A stretch of DNA of 64,000 nt from Bog-105 sp965277855 (GCA_965277855.1 OZ255847.1:2728001-2792000); one strand, 5' to 3'; counted from the stretch's first letter, positions 50,733-61,406 are shown. Notes: generated by a model from the letters alone, not told the origin. Numbers and translations: made by a program.

Positions 50733-51236
50733 ATGACGAGCGCTCTCGATCGCATCAGTTCCTATGCTGTTGCCATGCGGACGCGCAACGCCGCCCGCGT
50801 ACGTTCGAATGCCATCATTGCCGTGCTCCTCGCCCTGCTCTTATGGGAAACCCAATGGCCAAGCCTGCGTCCCGGTTTGCTCATTCTGCTGATTGCCTAC
50901 CTGGGCAGCGCGCTCTGGCTCTCCTACCGCAATAAACAACTGGCGCACGCAATCGAGCAAGTGGAGGAAGGACTGTTTAAGCCCGCCGCCATTCCAAAAT
51001 GGTTCAGCACCGAAGAGGCATTTCTGCGCCGATTAATGCTGTTTGAAAATATAGTGCGCACCATCGGCTTCGCGGTACTCGGCTACGGATTCTGGGTACC
51101 TACCGGCAGCGTTCTCATCGCCGTTCTGCTGGGAGCAGTCTATCCGGCCATCAGCTATTTCGCTCTGGAGCGGCGCAATCACCGCCGTCGCCTGCAAACC
51201 CTGTTGTCTGAAAAAACCGCCTCCCACCTAGGGTAG
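50733..51236 (+). CDS. Hypothetical membrane protein (167 aa)
   Basis: ATG at 50733, divergent from msrB. Four hydrophobic helices (about residues 27-45, 47-62, 107-122 and 124-145) surround a polar middle segment (KQLAHAIEQVEEGLFKPAAI) and it ends with a basic tail. No family is recognised. The IS4-type element starts 45 bases after its stop. Confidence 0.55.
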   Translation: MTSALDRISSYAVAMRTRNAARVRSNAIIAVLLALLLWETQWPSLRPGLLILLIAYLGSALWLSYRNKQLAHAIEQVEEGLFKPAAIPKWFSTEEAFLRRLMLFENIVRTIGFAVLGYGFWVPTGSVLIAVLLGAVYPAISYFALERRNHRRRLQTLLSEKTASHLG

Positions 51237-51280
51237 GCTTTAGCCCAATGTCACTTACTTTTCCCAAAACCAACCAGTGG

Positions 51281-52514
51281 GCCTCTTGTGGAACAGGCGT
51301 TTTCGCCACAGCTGTCCAAATTAGGCGCGTGTTGCTCGCTCGGGCATTGATTGGCTTGCAGTAAGGCCCGTTGCAGCGACTGATTCCGGATGTGGTTGGT
51401 AGTGCTGAGGCGCATGATGCTGTCCAAGTTGTTTTCAGGTCAGAGGCAGACTGAGTGGCAGGGTTTCCAGACCAGGTGGGCCTCCGAACGGTTCGTCCAG
51501 CCAGCGCCACAAATCCCGGTAAACGAATAGCTGTTGCCTGAGCAGCGCCACCAAGTTGGCCAGTAACCATCGCTTACGCCGACAAAGGTCTTGATCTTCA
51601 GCAGTTGTTTCAAACTTTTGAAAAACGTCTCGATCTGCCAGCATTCCCGGTAAATAGCGGCAATGGTGGACGCCGCCAGCTTCGGGTGATTGGTAACGAA
51701 AACCAGTTCCCGGTCCCGTGCCTGGTCGTAGATTCGAATGCGGCGCAATGCGGGCCCTTGGCTGCCCAACGGCCGCCAGCCGATGCTGGTGTAGTTGCGG
51801 GATGCTGCGCGCCCCTTCGACTTCCAGTTTGGCGTCTTCCCGCAGCCGCGTCACAAAGAAAACCTGTTGCCGGCTTAACTGCATCCACCAGGCATCGTCG
51901 GCATACCCTTTGTCGAAAACGACGATGGCGCACCGCAAAGCAAGGCAGGTAACCATCGTGGTCCAGCAGCAGGTGCAGCTTCACGGCGCCTTTGGCGCGC
52001 TGAAAGTGCGCCCAGTCGAACATCGAAACACACAGGCTGACGGTGGAGCCATCGATCGAGACCAGCTTATTCTTGCAACGAAACTTGTGCCTTGGACGGC
52101 TCCCCGCCTCGACTTGGCAACGCTTCACTAGCTGACAAAACAGATCCCGATAGAGCTCCCACGGCCGGTGTTCATGGGCGTAGGACAGCGTCCAGCGGCG
52201 CGGTGAATCCGACAAACCAAAGTGCTTGAGTTTTCCCTCGTAGGCTGCCAGCCCACCACAGATTTCGCGTAACGAATGCGCCCGCCCTAACTGGCAAAAC
52301 ATCCTGGCGATGAACTGACTCCAGCAACTGAATCCGCGGGCATGACGCTCTGCTTGATGACTGAAGATGCTGCCTACTCGATGCAAGGGCCGCCTCCGGT
52401 TCTGTTGTTTGCGTTCTTTCCAGGGATCGCTTTCCACCCTATCAGAGGCGCACCCCTAGTTTGGAAAACCTAATTTGGACAAGCGTGGCGTTTTCGCCTG
52501 TTCCACAAAGAGGC
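51281..52514. mobile_element. Decayed IS4-type insertion sequence
   Basis: About 1.23 kb bounded by imperfect inverted repeats: 51281-51325 and 52469-52514 share GTGGAACAGGCG, CGCCAC and TGTCCAAATTAGG with small differences (one base gap and inverted TTTT/AAAA in the middle). The transposase gene inside is broken several times. The right end lies only 22 bases before the sensor kinase start codon. I could not identify a target-site duplication. Confidence 0.82.
51435..52437 (-). pseudogene. IS4 family transposase, frameshifted remnant
   Basis: The N-terminal part (from 52437) reads RKNKLVSIDGSTV-like sequence with KLHLLLDHDGYLPCF, the region holding the first DDE aspartate. An internal deletion and shift then lead to IVVFDKGYADDAWW (second Asp) in another frame, IRIYDQARDRELVFVTN and AIYRECWQIETFFKSLKQLL (catalytic Glu, Tyr-Arg-Glu motif) in a third, and the C-terminus in the second frame again. 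At least three frameshifts and one deletion rule out a functional product. Confidence 0.85.
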
Positions 52515-52536
52515 TGGGCTTCTTCGTTAGACTGAA

Positions 52537-55527
52537 ATGGCTGGTCCAGTGCGCCTACGTCTTATCTTTTTGCTTATAGCGTGCGTGACGAGCGCTTGGG
52601 GGCTAGATCCGGCGCGGTCGATGACGCAATATGCGCATCGAATCTGGGGTCAGGAAGAAGGCCTTTTTCAGCCTACCGTCTATTCGATTTTGCAGACCGA
52701 CGATGGTTTGCTCTGGCTCGGCACGCAAGATAGCTTGATCCACTTCGATGGCACGCAATTCCACGAGTTTGAGGACGGGCACTCCGTTCTGCATGGCAGC
52801 CTGATTCGCGCGCTCGGGAAGGACCGGTCGGGAAATCTCTGGGCTGCTTCGCTAGGGAGCGGCATTGCTCGCATTTCTCCGCAAGGAGCACTGACCCATT
52901 ATTCGACGAAAAACGGCTTACCAAGCGATAGCGTGTTTGGCATCGCCGCGGCGCGTGACGGCACGATCTGGGCCACCACTCCGGAGGGCTTGGTCCATAT
53001 CCATAAGGGGAAACTCGACGTTCTGACGATGCGCGACGGCTTGCCATCTAAGCGCGTGCGTGCTGTTTGCCAGGCGGCGAACGGAACCATTTGGGTCGCG
53101 GGGCTCGATGCAGGGCTCAGCTATCAGTCCGGCTCGCGCTTCGCCGCGTTCCCGCTGGAGGGGGAGCTGGCAGATGAGAGCATAACCGCGCTCGATTGCG
53201 CGGCGGATGGCAGTCTGTGGGCTGGTTCATCCATCGGTTTAACCCACATCCTAGGCCAGAAGGCGAGTCAATACACGGCCCAAAACGGTTTGCCCGACAA
53301 CGATGTTTTGTCGCTCACTGAAAGCCCGGGCGGCACGCTTTGGATTGGGACTAACGACGGCGTGACGCGCTTGCGCAATGGGCAATTCAGCGTGTATCGG
53401 ACGCGAGACGGACTGAGCCATAGTCAAGTGCTCGCTTTGTATTCCGATCGCGAGGGAAATCTCTGGACTGGGACCAAGAATGGTTTAGATCAGTTTGCCG
53501 ACGGAAAAGTCACGCCATACACGACGAACGAAGGACTGCTCAGCAACGAGGTCGGACCGGTGCTCGAAGACAAGAGCGGCCAGCTTTGGATCGGCACGCT
53601 GGGCCATGGTTTGAATGTATTCGATGGAGAGCATTTTCGTGCGTTGACGACGCATCAGGGATTGATCAGCGACACGGTCTTGAGTCTTGCAAGCGAACCT
53701 TCCGGCGACTTATGGGTCGGTGAAAAAGGCGGGATCAATCTGGTGCGCAAGAGTGCCGTAGTCGCTTCCTTTGGCGTTAAGGAGGGATTGCAGGGTAGCG
53801 AGGTGCGCAGCCTCTTCGTCGATTCGCAAAAGACTTTGTGGGCCGGCACGGAGGCGGGCTTACAACACCTTGTGGGGTCAAAATTCGAACAAATATCCGC
53901 GAAAGGCATGGGCCGCGACGCCGTGCTGGCCTTGAGCGGAGGTCCGCGGGTAAAAGTCTTTGCCAGCCTGAGTGAATCGGGCTTGTATTCGCTTCACGAC
54001 AATCATGGGTTGCTCTATCCGCTGGCCAGCACGCGTCCGGTGGATAGCTTCTTGCTCGTTCCCGAAAAACGTACGATTTGGATGGGCACCCTCGGCTCCG
54101 GACTCTTGCGGTGGAAAGACGGTGTTGTCTCGCACGTTTACGTCAGGGATGGCCTTTACGACAATCGCATTTACAGCATCCTGCGAGATGACGCGGCTAA
54201 TTTCTGGCTGGCCTCAAGCAAAGGCATTTTCCGAATCAGTGAACAGGAGCTGGAAGATTTCGCCACCGGAAAGCGGAAGAGCATCACCAGCCTGCCTTTC
54301 ACGACCGGGCAACTCCGTTTCGAATGCCGCGCCGGCGTGCAGCCCGCCGCCTGCCGTACCAAGGACGGGCGGCTCTGGTTTTCCACTACGAGCGGCCTGG
54401 TGGTGGTGGATCCGGCGCATTTGAAAAGTAATCGAGCGGTTCCGCCGGTGAAGATTGTGGCGATTCTGGTGGATGGTAAACGGCGACCGCGTTTCGAACA
54501 GCTGCATTTGACGCCGCCCAATCCGAATAATCTGGAGATTGTGTATGCAGGACTAAGCTATATTTCGCCGGAGAAAGTCAGTTTCCGGTACGAGTTGGAG
54601 GGTTACGATCGAGGCTGGATCGATGCCGGCACGCGGCGCGAGGCGTTCTACACAAATCTGCCGCCGGGTAACTTCAATTTTCGCGTAGAAGCGCGGAGTG
54701 CGGATGGGGTATGGAGCACAGCGCCCGCGTCTTTGCGGTTCGTTGTAGAGCCGAAGTTATATCAGCGGAAATGGTTCTTTCCTGCGCTTGTGCTGCTGCT
54801 CGGTCTCGCGGTGCTGGCTGCATTTCGCTTACGCATTCGCCGCCTGAAAGAGCGCTTCAGCCTGGTGCTGGCCGAGCGGAACCGCATAGCACGCGAATTG
54901 CACGACACACTGCTGCAGGGTCTTTCGGGGATTACCATGCAAATGCAGGCGGTATGGACGAAGCTGCCGCATTCTTCCGAAAAGCAACTGCTGGGAGAGA
55001 TCATTCAGGATGCGGGCCGGTGTTCGACAGAGGCGCGCCAGTCACTGTGGGGACTTCGGAATAACACAGACAGCGGTAGCGTGATTTTTTCAGACAAGTT
55101 GGCGCAGTTGGCCCGACAGGCAATGAAGGGCTGTCCCATCGCGCTGTCGCTGCAGATAGATCCGGTGAACCTGAGTGCTTCGCCGGATGCTGAATACCAG
55201 CTTTTGCGCATCGCGCGGGAAGCAATTGCTAACACTTTGAAACATGCGGGCGCGCTGCGTTTGACGGTGACACTGCAGAGTGGGCCGGGGTGTGTAGTGA
55301 TGGAGATGGCAGATGACGGATTTGGGTTCACGTCGTCTAGCGGCGGGGAATCGCCGGGGCATTACGGGCTGCGGGGTATGCGCGAAAGAGCAGAGGAAGT
55401 AGGGGCAGAAATTTTGATTGTGAGTTCGAAGGACGAGGGGACGCGGGTGAGAGTTTCGCTGCCACTGTCGAAAAAGGCTGCGCCCGAGAGTAACCAGCAG
55501 CCTGTGCACGCACATCACATAGACTGA
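52537..55527 (+). CDS. Hybrid-propeller sensor histidine kinase (Reg_prop, Y_Y_Y, HisKA_3, HATPase)
   Basis: 996 residues. A signal peptide is followed by about 12 propeller repeats in the periplasm (patterns such as DDGLLWLGTQDSLIHFDG and RSGNLWAASLGSGIARI), a Y_Y_Y beta-sandwich (about 660-740, FRYELEGYDRGW), one membrane helix (about 750-770), a HisKA_3 dimerisation domain with His789 in ARELHDTLLQG and an ATPase domain (DGFGF; GLRGMRERAEEVG). It resembles kinases that sense breakdown products of polysaccharides; its ligand is unknown. No fused regulator: the partner is encoded 8 bases later. The IS end is 22 bases upstream. Confidence 0.93.
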   Translation: MAGPVRLRLIFLLIACVTSAWGLDPARSMTQYAHRIWGQEEGLFQPTVYSILQTDDGLLWLGTQDSLIHFDGTQFHEFEDGHSVLHGSLIRALGKDRSGNLWAASLGSGIARISPQGALTHYSTKNGLPSDSVFGIAAARDGTIWATTPEGLVHIHKGKLDVLTMRDGLPSKRVRAVCQAANGTIWVAGLDAGLSYQSGSRFAAFPLEGELADESITALDCAADGSLWAGSSIGLTHILGQKASQYTAQNGLPDNDVLSLTESPGGTLWIGTNDGVTRLRNGQFSVYRTRDGLSHSQVLALYSDREGNLWTGTKNGLDQFADGKVTPYTTNEGLLSNEVGPVLEDKSGQLWIGTLGHGLNVFDGEHFRALTTHQGLISDTVLSLASEPSGDLWVGEKGGINLVRKSAVVASFGVKEGLQGSEVRSLFVDSQKTLWAGTEAGLQHLVGSKFEQISAKGMGRDAVLALSGGPRVKVFASLSESGLYSLHDNHGLLYPLASTRPVDSFLLVPEKRTIWMGTLGSGLLRWKDGVVSHVYVRDGLYDNRIYSILRDDAANFWLASSKGIFRISEQELEDFATGKRKSITSLPFTTGQLRFECRAGVQPAACRTKDGRLWFSTTSGLVVVDPAHLKSNRAVPPVKIVAILVDGKRRPRFEQLHLTPPNPNNLEIVYAGLSYISPEKVSFRYELEGYDRGWIDAGTRREAFYTNLPPGNFNFRVEARSADGVWSTAPASLRFVVEPKLYQRKWFFPALVLLLGLAVLAAFRLRIRRLKERFSLVLAERNRIARELHDTLLQGLSGITMQMQAVWTKLPHSSEKQLLGEIIQDAGRCSTEARQSLWGLRNNTDSGSVIFSDKLAQLARQAMKGCPIALSLQIDPVNLSASPDAEYQLLRIAREAIANTLKHAGALRLTVTLQSGPGCVVMEMADDGFGFTSSSGGESPGHYGLRGMRERAEEVGAEILIVSSKDEGTRVRVSLPLSKKAAPESNQQPVHAHHID

Positions 55528-55535
55528 GCAGCGCT

Positions 55536-56201
55536 ATGGAGCCTCAATTGCAAATCCGCATTCTATCGGTGGACGATCACCAACTGGTACGCAAAGGACT
55601 GGCGGCGATCCTGTCGACCGAAGCGGACCTGCGGCTGGTGGCCGAGGCAAGCACGGGGCAGGAAGCATTGACCTTATTCCGTGAGCATGTACCGGATGTC
55701 ACTTTGATGGACCTGCGGTTACCGGATGCAAGCGGCATCGAGGTGACACGGGAAATCCGCAGTCAATATCCCGAGGCCAAGGTGATTGCGCTGACGTCGT
55801 ACGACGGTGACCAAGACATTTACCGGGCGCTCGAAGCGGGAGTGCGGGGCTATTTGCTGAAAGAAATGGTGCATACGGAAGTTGTGCGGGCCATTCGGAT
55901 CGTGCATGCGGGTAAGCGGTTTATTCCGAGCGAAGTGTCGCAGCAACTCAATGGATTTTTTCCCGAGGTGGCGCTGACGCCGCGCGAGGTGGAAGTGCTT
56001 TCGCTGGTGGCGCGCGGGTTCGGGAATAAAGAAATCGGCGATGTGCTCGGGACCGCGGCGGGTACAGTAAAAGCTCATGTGCAGAGTATTCTCGGCAAGC
56101 TCGGCGCCAAGGATCGGACACACGCTGTGACGATTGCTATCCGGCGGGGCATCATTCATTTGCATTCGCCCGAGATGGCCGCCGCCATTCTGAATGGCTG
56201 A
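55536..56201 (+). CDS. NarL/LuxR-type response regulator
   Basis: 221 residues: receiver domain with Asp13-Asp14, phosphoacceptor Asp59 in TLMDLRLPD and the Lys in YLLKEMV, then a LuxR-type helix-turn-helix (VALTPREVEVLSLVARGFGNKEIGDVLGTAAGTVKAHVQSILGKL; split here as two halves around GFGNKEIGDVL). It is the cognate partner of the adjacent HisKA_3 kinase, since HisKA_3 kinases pair with NarL-type regulators. Its end overlaps the next small gene by 8 bases. Confidence 0.94.
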   Translation: MEPQLQIRILSVDDHQLVRKGLAAILSTEADLRLVAEASTGQEALTLFREHVPDVTLMDLRLPDASGIEVTREIRSQYPEAKVIALTSYDGDQDIYRALEAGVRGYLLKEMVHTEVVRAIRIVHAGKRFIPSEVSQQLNGFFPEVALTPREVEVLSLVARGFGNKEIGDVLGTAAGTVKAHVQSILGKLGAKDRTHAVTIAIRRGIIHLHSPEMAAAILNG

Positions 56202-56508
56202 CGGGCGCACCGGGCGCGAGATCATCCTTCAAGGTCTGCGGCGGGCGCTGATTGGTTTGTTGGCGATGGCGGCGATCGCTTACGTGCTCGATTTTGCGGT
56301 GCTGCACATTCGTATTGCGACGAACCGGAATCCATATGGAACCATCACGGTGCGGCAAGTTTACACGGTGCCGCAGAAGAACCGGAGCACCGAGTTTCTG
56401 GTGGGCGATCCGCAGGATCAGACGTGCGTCAATTCGTTGTTTCCGCACAGCGGAGACCCACCCTGCTGGTACCTGGCGCGGCATAAAGAACAGCAAATAG
56501 ACATGTAG
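56194..56508 (+). CDS. Small hypothetical membrane protein
   Basis: 104 residues. One membrane helix (about residues 18-36, LIGLLAMAAIAYVLDFAVL) and an extracytoplasmic tail with two cysteines (TCVNSLF and PPCWYLA). No family is recognised. It overlaps the response regulator stop by 8 bases, so it belongs to the same operon. Confidence 0.55.
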   Translation: MADGRTGREIILQGLRRALIGLLAMAAIAYVLDFAVLHIRIATNRNPYGTITVRQVYTVPQKNRSTEFLVGDPQDQTCVNSLFPHSGDPPCWYLARHKEQQIDM

Positions 56509-56519
56509 GATAAGAAGTA

Positions 56520-57104
56520 ATGGCGACGATTACCCGTCCGTTTATTACGCCTCAAGAGTACCTGGAAAGGGAACGCAAAGCGGAAACGAAGAGCGAGTAT
56601 TTGAACGGCGAGATTTTCGCGATGCCAGGCGGCACGTTCGACCATGCCGGGGTCGCGGTGAATTTTGGTTTCGAACTCTCGCTTCGACTCAAAGGAGGAC
56701 CATGCCGCGTACTCAACTCCGATATGCGGATTTTTGTCGGTGCGTCCGGTCTTTACACATACCCTGACTTAGCCGTGCTTTGTGGGCCGCCGATCTTTGT
56801 GGACGATAGCCGCGATAGCCTTACCAACCCGAGCGTCATTATTGAAGTGCTCTCACCATCGACCAGCAATTACGATCGCGGCGAAAAATTCGCGCTCTAT
56901 CGGGAATTGCCGTCGCTAATGGAATATTTGACCGTGGCGCAAGACAAAGTGCAGATCGAGCAGCTCACGCGCCAGCCGACCGGGCAGTGGTTGTTAGCCG
57001 AGACAAAAGAGTTGACGAGTGTATTGACTCTACCATCGCTGGCGGTTGAAATCCCGGTGGCAGATATCTATTACAACGTTGAATTTCCAAAGAAGGGCGC
57101 TTAG
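56520..57104 (+). CDS. Uma2 family protein, tandem copy 1
   Basis: 194 residues of the Uma2/DUF820 family. The start TRPFITPQEYLERERKAETK and the candidate active site residues (LYTYPDLAVLCG with Asp; PSVIIEVLSPSTSNYDRGEKF with Glu) are intact. It is similar throughout to the next gene, so the two are tandem duplicates. Function unknown; a nuclease-like fold is established only by family analysis. Confidence 0.85.
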   Translation: MATITRPFITPQEYLERERKAETKSEYLNGEIFAMPGGTFDHAGVAVNFGFELSLRLKGGPCRVLNSDMRIFVGASGLYTYPDLAVLCGPPIFVDDSRDSLTNPSVIIEVLSPSTSNYDRGEKFALYRELPSLMEYLTVAQDKVQIEQLTRQPTGQWLLAETKELTSVLTLPSLAVEIPVADIYYNVEFPKKGA

Positions 57105-57107
57105 ATT

Positions 57108-57680
57108 ATGGCGACTGTCGCTCATCCATACATCACCCCCGAGGACTACCTGGAACGCGAACGCCTGGCGGAATTCAGGAGCGAATATCTGCATGGCGAG
57201 GTTTTCGAGATGGCAGGCGGGACGCTGAATCACGGGGTAATTATTGGCAACTTAGTTCGAGTACTTGGGAATAGCCTCGAAACGAAACCGTGCCGGGTCG
57301 TCCCAGCGGAGTTGCGTATCAACGTGAGCCAATCCGGACTTTATACTTATCCGGATGTCACGGTGGTCTGTGGGGAACCGGTTTTTCTGGATGACCGGAG
57401 CGACACCATTACGAATCCGCTTCTCATTGTGGAAGTTTTATCCGACTCAACAAAGAGCTATGACAGAGGTCAGAAATTTCACTACTACCGGGGCCTGAGT
57501 TCACTGGAGGAGTACCTGACAGTTGCACAGGACGAAATGCAGATCGAGCAATATACGCGTCAGAAGACTGGCCAGTGGTTGTTGACGGAGACGAAAGAAG
57601 CGACGGCTATTTTAGTGCTGCCGTCGCTTGCCATTGAGGTGAAAGTTTCCGATATTTATGCGAAGGTTAGCCTTGGTTAG
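57108..57680 (+). CDS. Uma2 family protein, tandem copy 2
   Basis: 190 residues, starting 3 bases after copy 1 and aligning with it along its length (AHPYITPEDYLERERLAEFR, LYTYPDVTVVCG, PLLIVEVLSDSTKSYDRGQKF, LEEYLTVAQDEMQIEQYTRQ). The same candidate catalytic residues are present. The two copies share identical stretches in the C-terminal third, suggesting duplication within this lineage. Confidence 0.85.
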   Translation: MATVAHPYITPEDYLERERLAEFRSEYLHGEVFEMAGGTLNHGVIIGNLVRVLGNSLETKPCRVVPAELRINVSQSGLYTYPDVTVVCGEPVFLDDRSDTITNPLLIVEVLSDSTKSYDRGQKFHYYRGLSSLEEYLTVAQDEMQIEQYTRQKTGQWLLTETKEATAILVLPSLAIEVKVSDIYAKVSLG

Positions 57681-57936
57681 GTGGGGAGTTTTTACCGTCC
57701 ATAAAAGAAGTCGACGTTATTTACCAGTTTGGGCAGGAGGGGTGCGCGAGGTGGCCAGTCACCGAGGAGTGAAAATAAAGTTTTGCTTTTATTTCCAAGC
57801 ACTTAGAGTGGTTCATGGGGAGGGTCGGAGAGGGCTGTTCGGGTATTCTCCCGATGCGGGGAAGTGGGCGGCCGGGTGAGGCGGAGAAAAAAGTTGGGAG
57901 GAGCAAAAATGGTGAGCGACGGTAACAATGGGGTGG

Positions 57937-57960
57937 GTGCCGGGGGAAGAATCCCGGCAC
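57937..57960 (-). terminator. Hairpin after ilvC, without a T run
   Basis: A perfect 8-bp stem (GTGCCGGG, 8-base loop, CCCGGCAC) lies 16 bases after the ilvC stop on the minus strand. No T run follows, so it may only protect the 3' end or help Rho-dependent termination. The rest of the 296-base gap between Uma2 copy 2 and ilvC shows nothing recognisable. Confidence 0.4.
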
Positions 57961-57976
57961 GGCGTACCACGAGATG

Positions 57977-59011
<1,035 letters not shown>

Positions 59012-59021
59012 AATTTGTTGG

Positions 59022-59573
59022 TTAGTCAGCGCCCTGATATTCGAGCACTTCCTCGGTTGTCCCGCCGCGCGGAACGGGCGGGGAGAGGCGCAACTTCTTG
59101 TTGTCGAGTGACATGGACACCACGCCGGACCGGGTAATTTCGATCTCACCGTAGCTTCGCATAACATCGATAAATTCATCAAGCTTTTCAGAGTCGCCGG
59201 TGGCTTCCAACACGAATCCTTCGAGAGTCGAATCGACGACGCGCGCGTGAAAGATTTCGGCTTCCTTTAGGATCGCGGTCCGGTTTTGCTGGGTGGTGCG
59301 CACGCGAACCAGGACTAGTTCCTGACTCACAGCGGGGCCATCGGTAACGTCCGTTGCCTGCAGGACGTTGATCAGCTTATTCATCTGTTTGATGACTTGC
59401 GAGCGGATATTGGCTTCGACGTCGACTGCGATCGTCATACGCGACAACGTTTCGTCGAGGGTTCTGGCTACCGTCAGGCTCTCGATGTTGTAGCCGCGCT
59501 GGCTAAGCAGTCCGGTGACGCGCATCAATGCGCCGGGCTTGTTTTCGAGCAGAAGTGAAATGATCTGTTGCAT
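59022..59573 (-). CDS. ilvN: Acetolactate synthase small (regulatory) subunit
   Basis: 183 residues with an N-terminal ACT domain (ISLLLENKPGALMRVTGLLS, RGYNIESLTV) that binds valine for feedback inhibition, and a C-terminal ACT-like half (EIFHARVVDSTLEGFVLEATG). The length corresponds to the longer IlvH/IlvN form. It starts 15 bases after ilvB and ends 10 bases before ilvC, so all three are co-transcribed. Confidence 0.95.
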   Translation of the reverse strand: MQQIISLLLENKPGALMRVTGLLSQRGYNIESLTVARTLDETLSRMTIAVDVEANIRSQVIKQMNKLINVLQATDVTDGPAVSQELVLVRVRTTQQNRTAILKEAEIFHARVVDSTLEGFVLEATGDSEKLDEFIDVMRSYGEIEITRSGVVSMSLDNKKLRLSPPVPRGGTTEEVLEYQGAD

Positions 59574-59588
59574 GGTTGTTCCTTGGTC

Positions 59589-61316
59589 CTACACTTCCAC
59601 CGGCTGCGGGGGCCGCAGCACCATTTCGTTGATAGCGCCACCGGCGGGCACCATAGGAAACACGTTTTCGAAGGGCGAGACTTTTACGTTCAGCAGGAAC
59701 GGACCGGGCTCATTGACAGCGTCGAGCAAGGCTTGGGGCATCTCGCGCACATTGTCGACGGTGCGGCCTTTAAAGCCGTACGCGCCAGCTAATTTTTCGA
59801 CATCGGGAAACGAGGTGAGTTCCGACTGGCTGAGGCGATTGTTATAGAAGAGCTCCTGCCACTGGCGAATCATGCCGAGATGGCCGTTGTTCATCACGAT
59901 GATTTTGATCGGGAGCGCGTGGTTGGCTATGGTGGCGAGCTCCGGTATGGACATCTGGAATCCGCCGTCGCCTACGATCGAAAACACCAGCTTGTCGGGC
60001 CGGGCGAACTGCGCACCGATGGCGGCAGGCAGTCCAAAGCCCATCGACCCCAAGCCGCCCGAGTTGATCCAGAGGCGCGGCTCATTAAAGCGGATCAGCT
60101 GCGCGGACCACATCTGATGCTGGCCGACATCGCTGGTCACGATGGCCTGACCACCCGAGAGCCTGTCGATTTCGGCCATCAAGTGCTGCGGCTTGATCTC
60201 GGTCTCTGACTGTTGCGAGACGAGCGGATGTTCCGCTTGCCAGTCTTGAATCTGCATGCGCCAATCCCGCCGCGCCGGGGCGTTTTTCTCCTGCATGGAG
60301 GGGGCGAGTTCTTTCAATTCGCTCACCAGTTTCGGCAGCACGCGCTTTACATTGCCGACGATGGGGAGGTCGGCCTGACGGTTCTTGCTAATTTCGGCTG
60401 GATCGATGTCGACGTGTATGACTTTGGCGTGGGGCGCAAACGCGGCGAGACGGCCAGTCACGCGGTCATCAAAACGGACGCCCAGGGCGATGATCAAATC
60501 GGTGTGGGTCATCCCCATATTGGCTGCATAACTGCCGTGCATACCCGGCATGCTGATGAAATTGGGGTGCTCGGACGGCAGCGCGCCTAAGCCCATCAGG
60601 GTGCAGACGGTGGGCACGTCGAGCAGTTCCACCAGGGCTCGCAACTCATCGCTCGCGTTCGCTGCGATTACGCCGCCGCCGCTATAGACGAACGGGCGCT
60701 CGGCTTCCCAGATCATCTGGGCGGCGCGACGAATTTGGCCGCCATGGCCGTCGCCATGGACTTTGTAGCCAGGAAGATGAATCTCAGTAACCGGAGTGTA
60801 GTGCGCCTGGCCTTGAAAAACGTCCTTGGTGACATCGACCAGCACGGGTCCTGGACGGCCGGAAGCGGCGATGTAAAAAGCTTCGTGAATGACCTGCGGC
60901 AACTCGTGAATGTTCTTGACCAGGAAATTATGCTTGGTGGCGGAACGGGTGATGCCGAAGGTGTCGGCTTCCTGAAACGCGTCGGTCCCCATGAGCTTGG
61001 CAGAGACCTGGCCAGTCAGGGCAACGATCGGGATGGAATCCATCATGGCGTCGACCAGTCCGGTCACCAGATTGGTAGCGCCCGGGCCGGAAGTGGCGCA
61101 GCATACGCCGACTTTGCCGGTAGCGCGCGAATAACCTTGCGCCGCAAACGCCGCATTCTGTTCATGGCGGACCAGAATGTGTTTGATGGGGTGATCGTAG
61201 AGGGCGTCGTACAGAGGCAGGGTGACTCCACCCGGATAGCCGAAGATGCAATCGACTTCTTCCTGCAGCAAACAGTTTAAGAGGATTTTGGCGCCAGACA
61301 GCGTGTTGGAAGGCAT
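59589..61316 (-). CDS. ilvB: Acetolactate synthase large (catalytic) subunit
   Basis: 575-residue thiamine-diphosphate enzyme that condenses pyruvate with pyruvate or 2-oxobutyrate. The catalytic glutamate region is RHEQNAAFAAQGYSRATGKVG-like (RHEQNAAFAAQGYSRATGK, about residues 49-67), the FAD-associated region GVRFDDRVTGRL is in the middle, and the ThDP motif GDGGFQMSIPELATIANHAL leads to MNNGHLGMIRQW. First structural gene of the operon; its leader region contains a branched-chain-rich peptide and a terminator. Confidence 0.97.
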   Translation of the reverse strand: MPSNTLSGAKILLNCLLQEEVDCIFGYPGGVTLPLYDALYDHPIKHILVRHEQNAAFAAQGYSRATGKVGVCCATSGPGATNLVTGLVDAMMDSIPIVALTGQVSAKLMGTDAFQEADTFGITRSATKHNFLVKNIHELPQVIHEAFYIAASGRPGPVLVDVTKDVFQGQAHYTPVTEIHLPGYKVHGDGHGGQIRRAAQMIWEAERPFVYSGGGVIAANASDELRALVELLDVPTVCTLMGLGALPSEHPNFISMPGMHGSYAANMGMTHTDLIIALGVRFDDRVTGRLAAFAPHAKVIHVDIDPAEISKNRQADLPIVGNVKRVLPKLVSELKELAPSMQEKNAPARRDWRMQIQDWQAEHPLVSQQSETEIKPQHLMAEIDRLSGGQAIVTSDVGQHQMWSAQLIRFNEPRLWINSGGLGSMGFGLPAAIGAQFARPDKLVFSIVGDGGFQMSIPELATIANHALPIKIIVMNNGHLGMIRQWQELFYNNRLSQSELTSFPDVEKLAGAYGFKGRTVDNVREMPQALLDAVNEPGPFLLNVKVSPFENVFPMVPAGGAINEMVLRPPQPVEV

Positions 61317-61341
61317 AAGTGCGTGAACTACTCTCCGAAAG

Positions 61342-61385
61342 AAAAAGGGCCACCTGGCTGGTACGGTCGTTCCGCCGGTGGCCCC
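61342..61385 (-). terminator. ilvB attenuator (intrinsic terminator in the leader)
   Basis: On the minus strand, GGGCCACC (5' arm within 61377-61385) pairs with GGTGGCCC (61347-61354) and is followed by TTTTT (61342-61346), 26 bases before the ilvB ATG. A second pairing is possible: the leader-peptide segments GGTCGT (61423-61428) and CCGCC (61410-61414) can pair with ACGACC (61365-61370) and GGCGG (61372-61376) in the terminator loop. The two folds exclude each other, as expected of an attenuator. Confidence 0.8.
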
Positions 61386-61406
61386 GATCTATATGGATAG
61401 AGCTCT

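Noticed and set aside
57681..57976. Possible gene in the gap between the Uma2 pair and ilvC
   Set aside because: The frames here are short and lack motifs; only the hairpin at 57937-57960 stands out.
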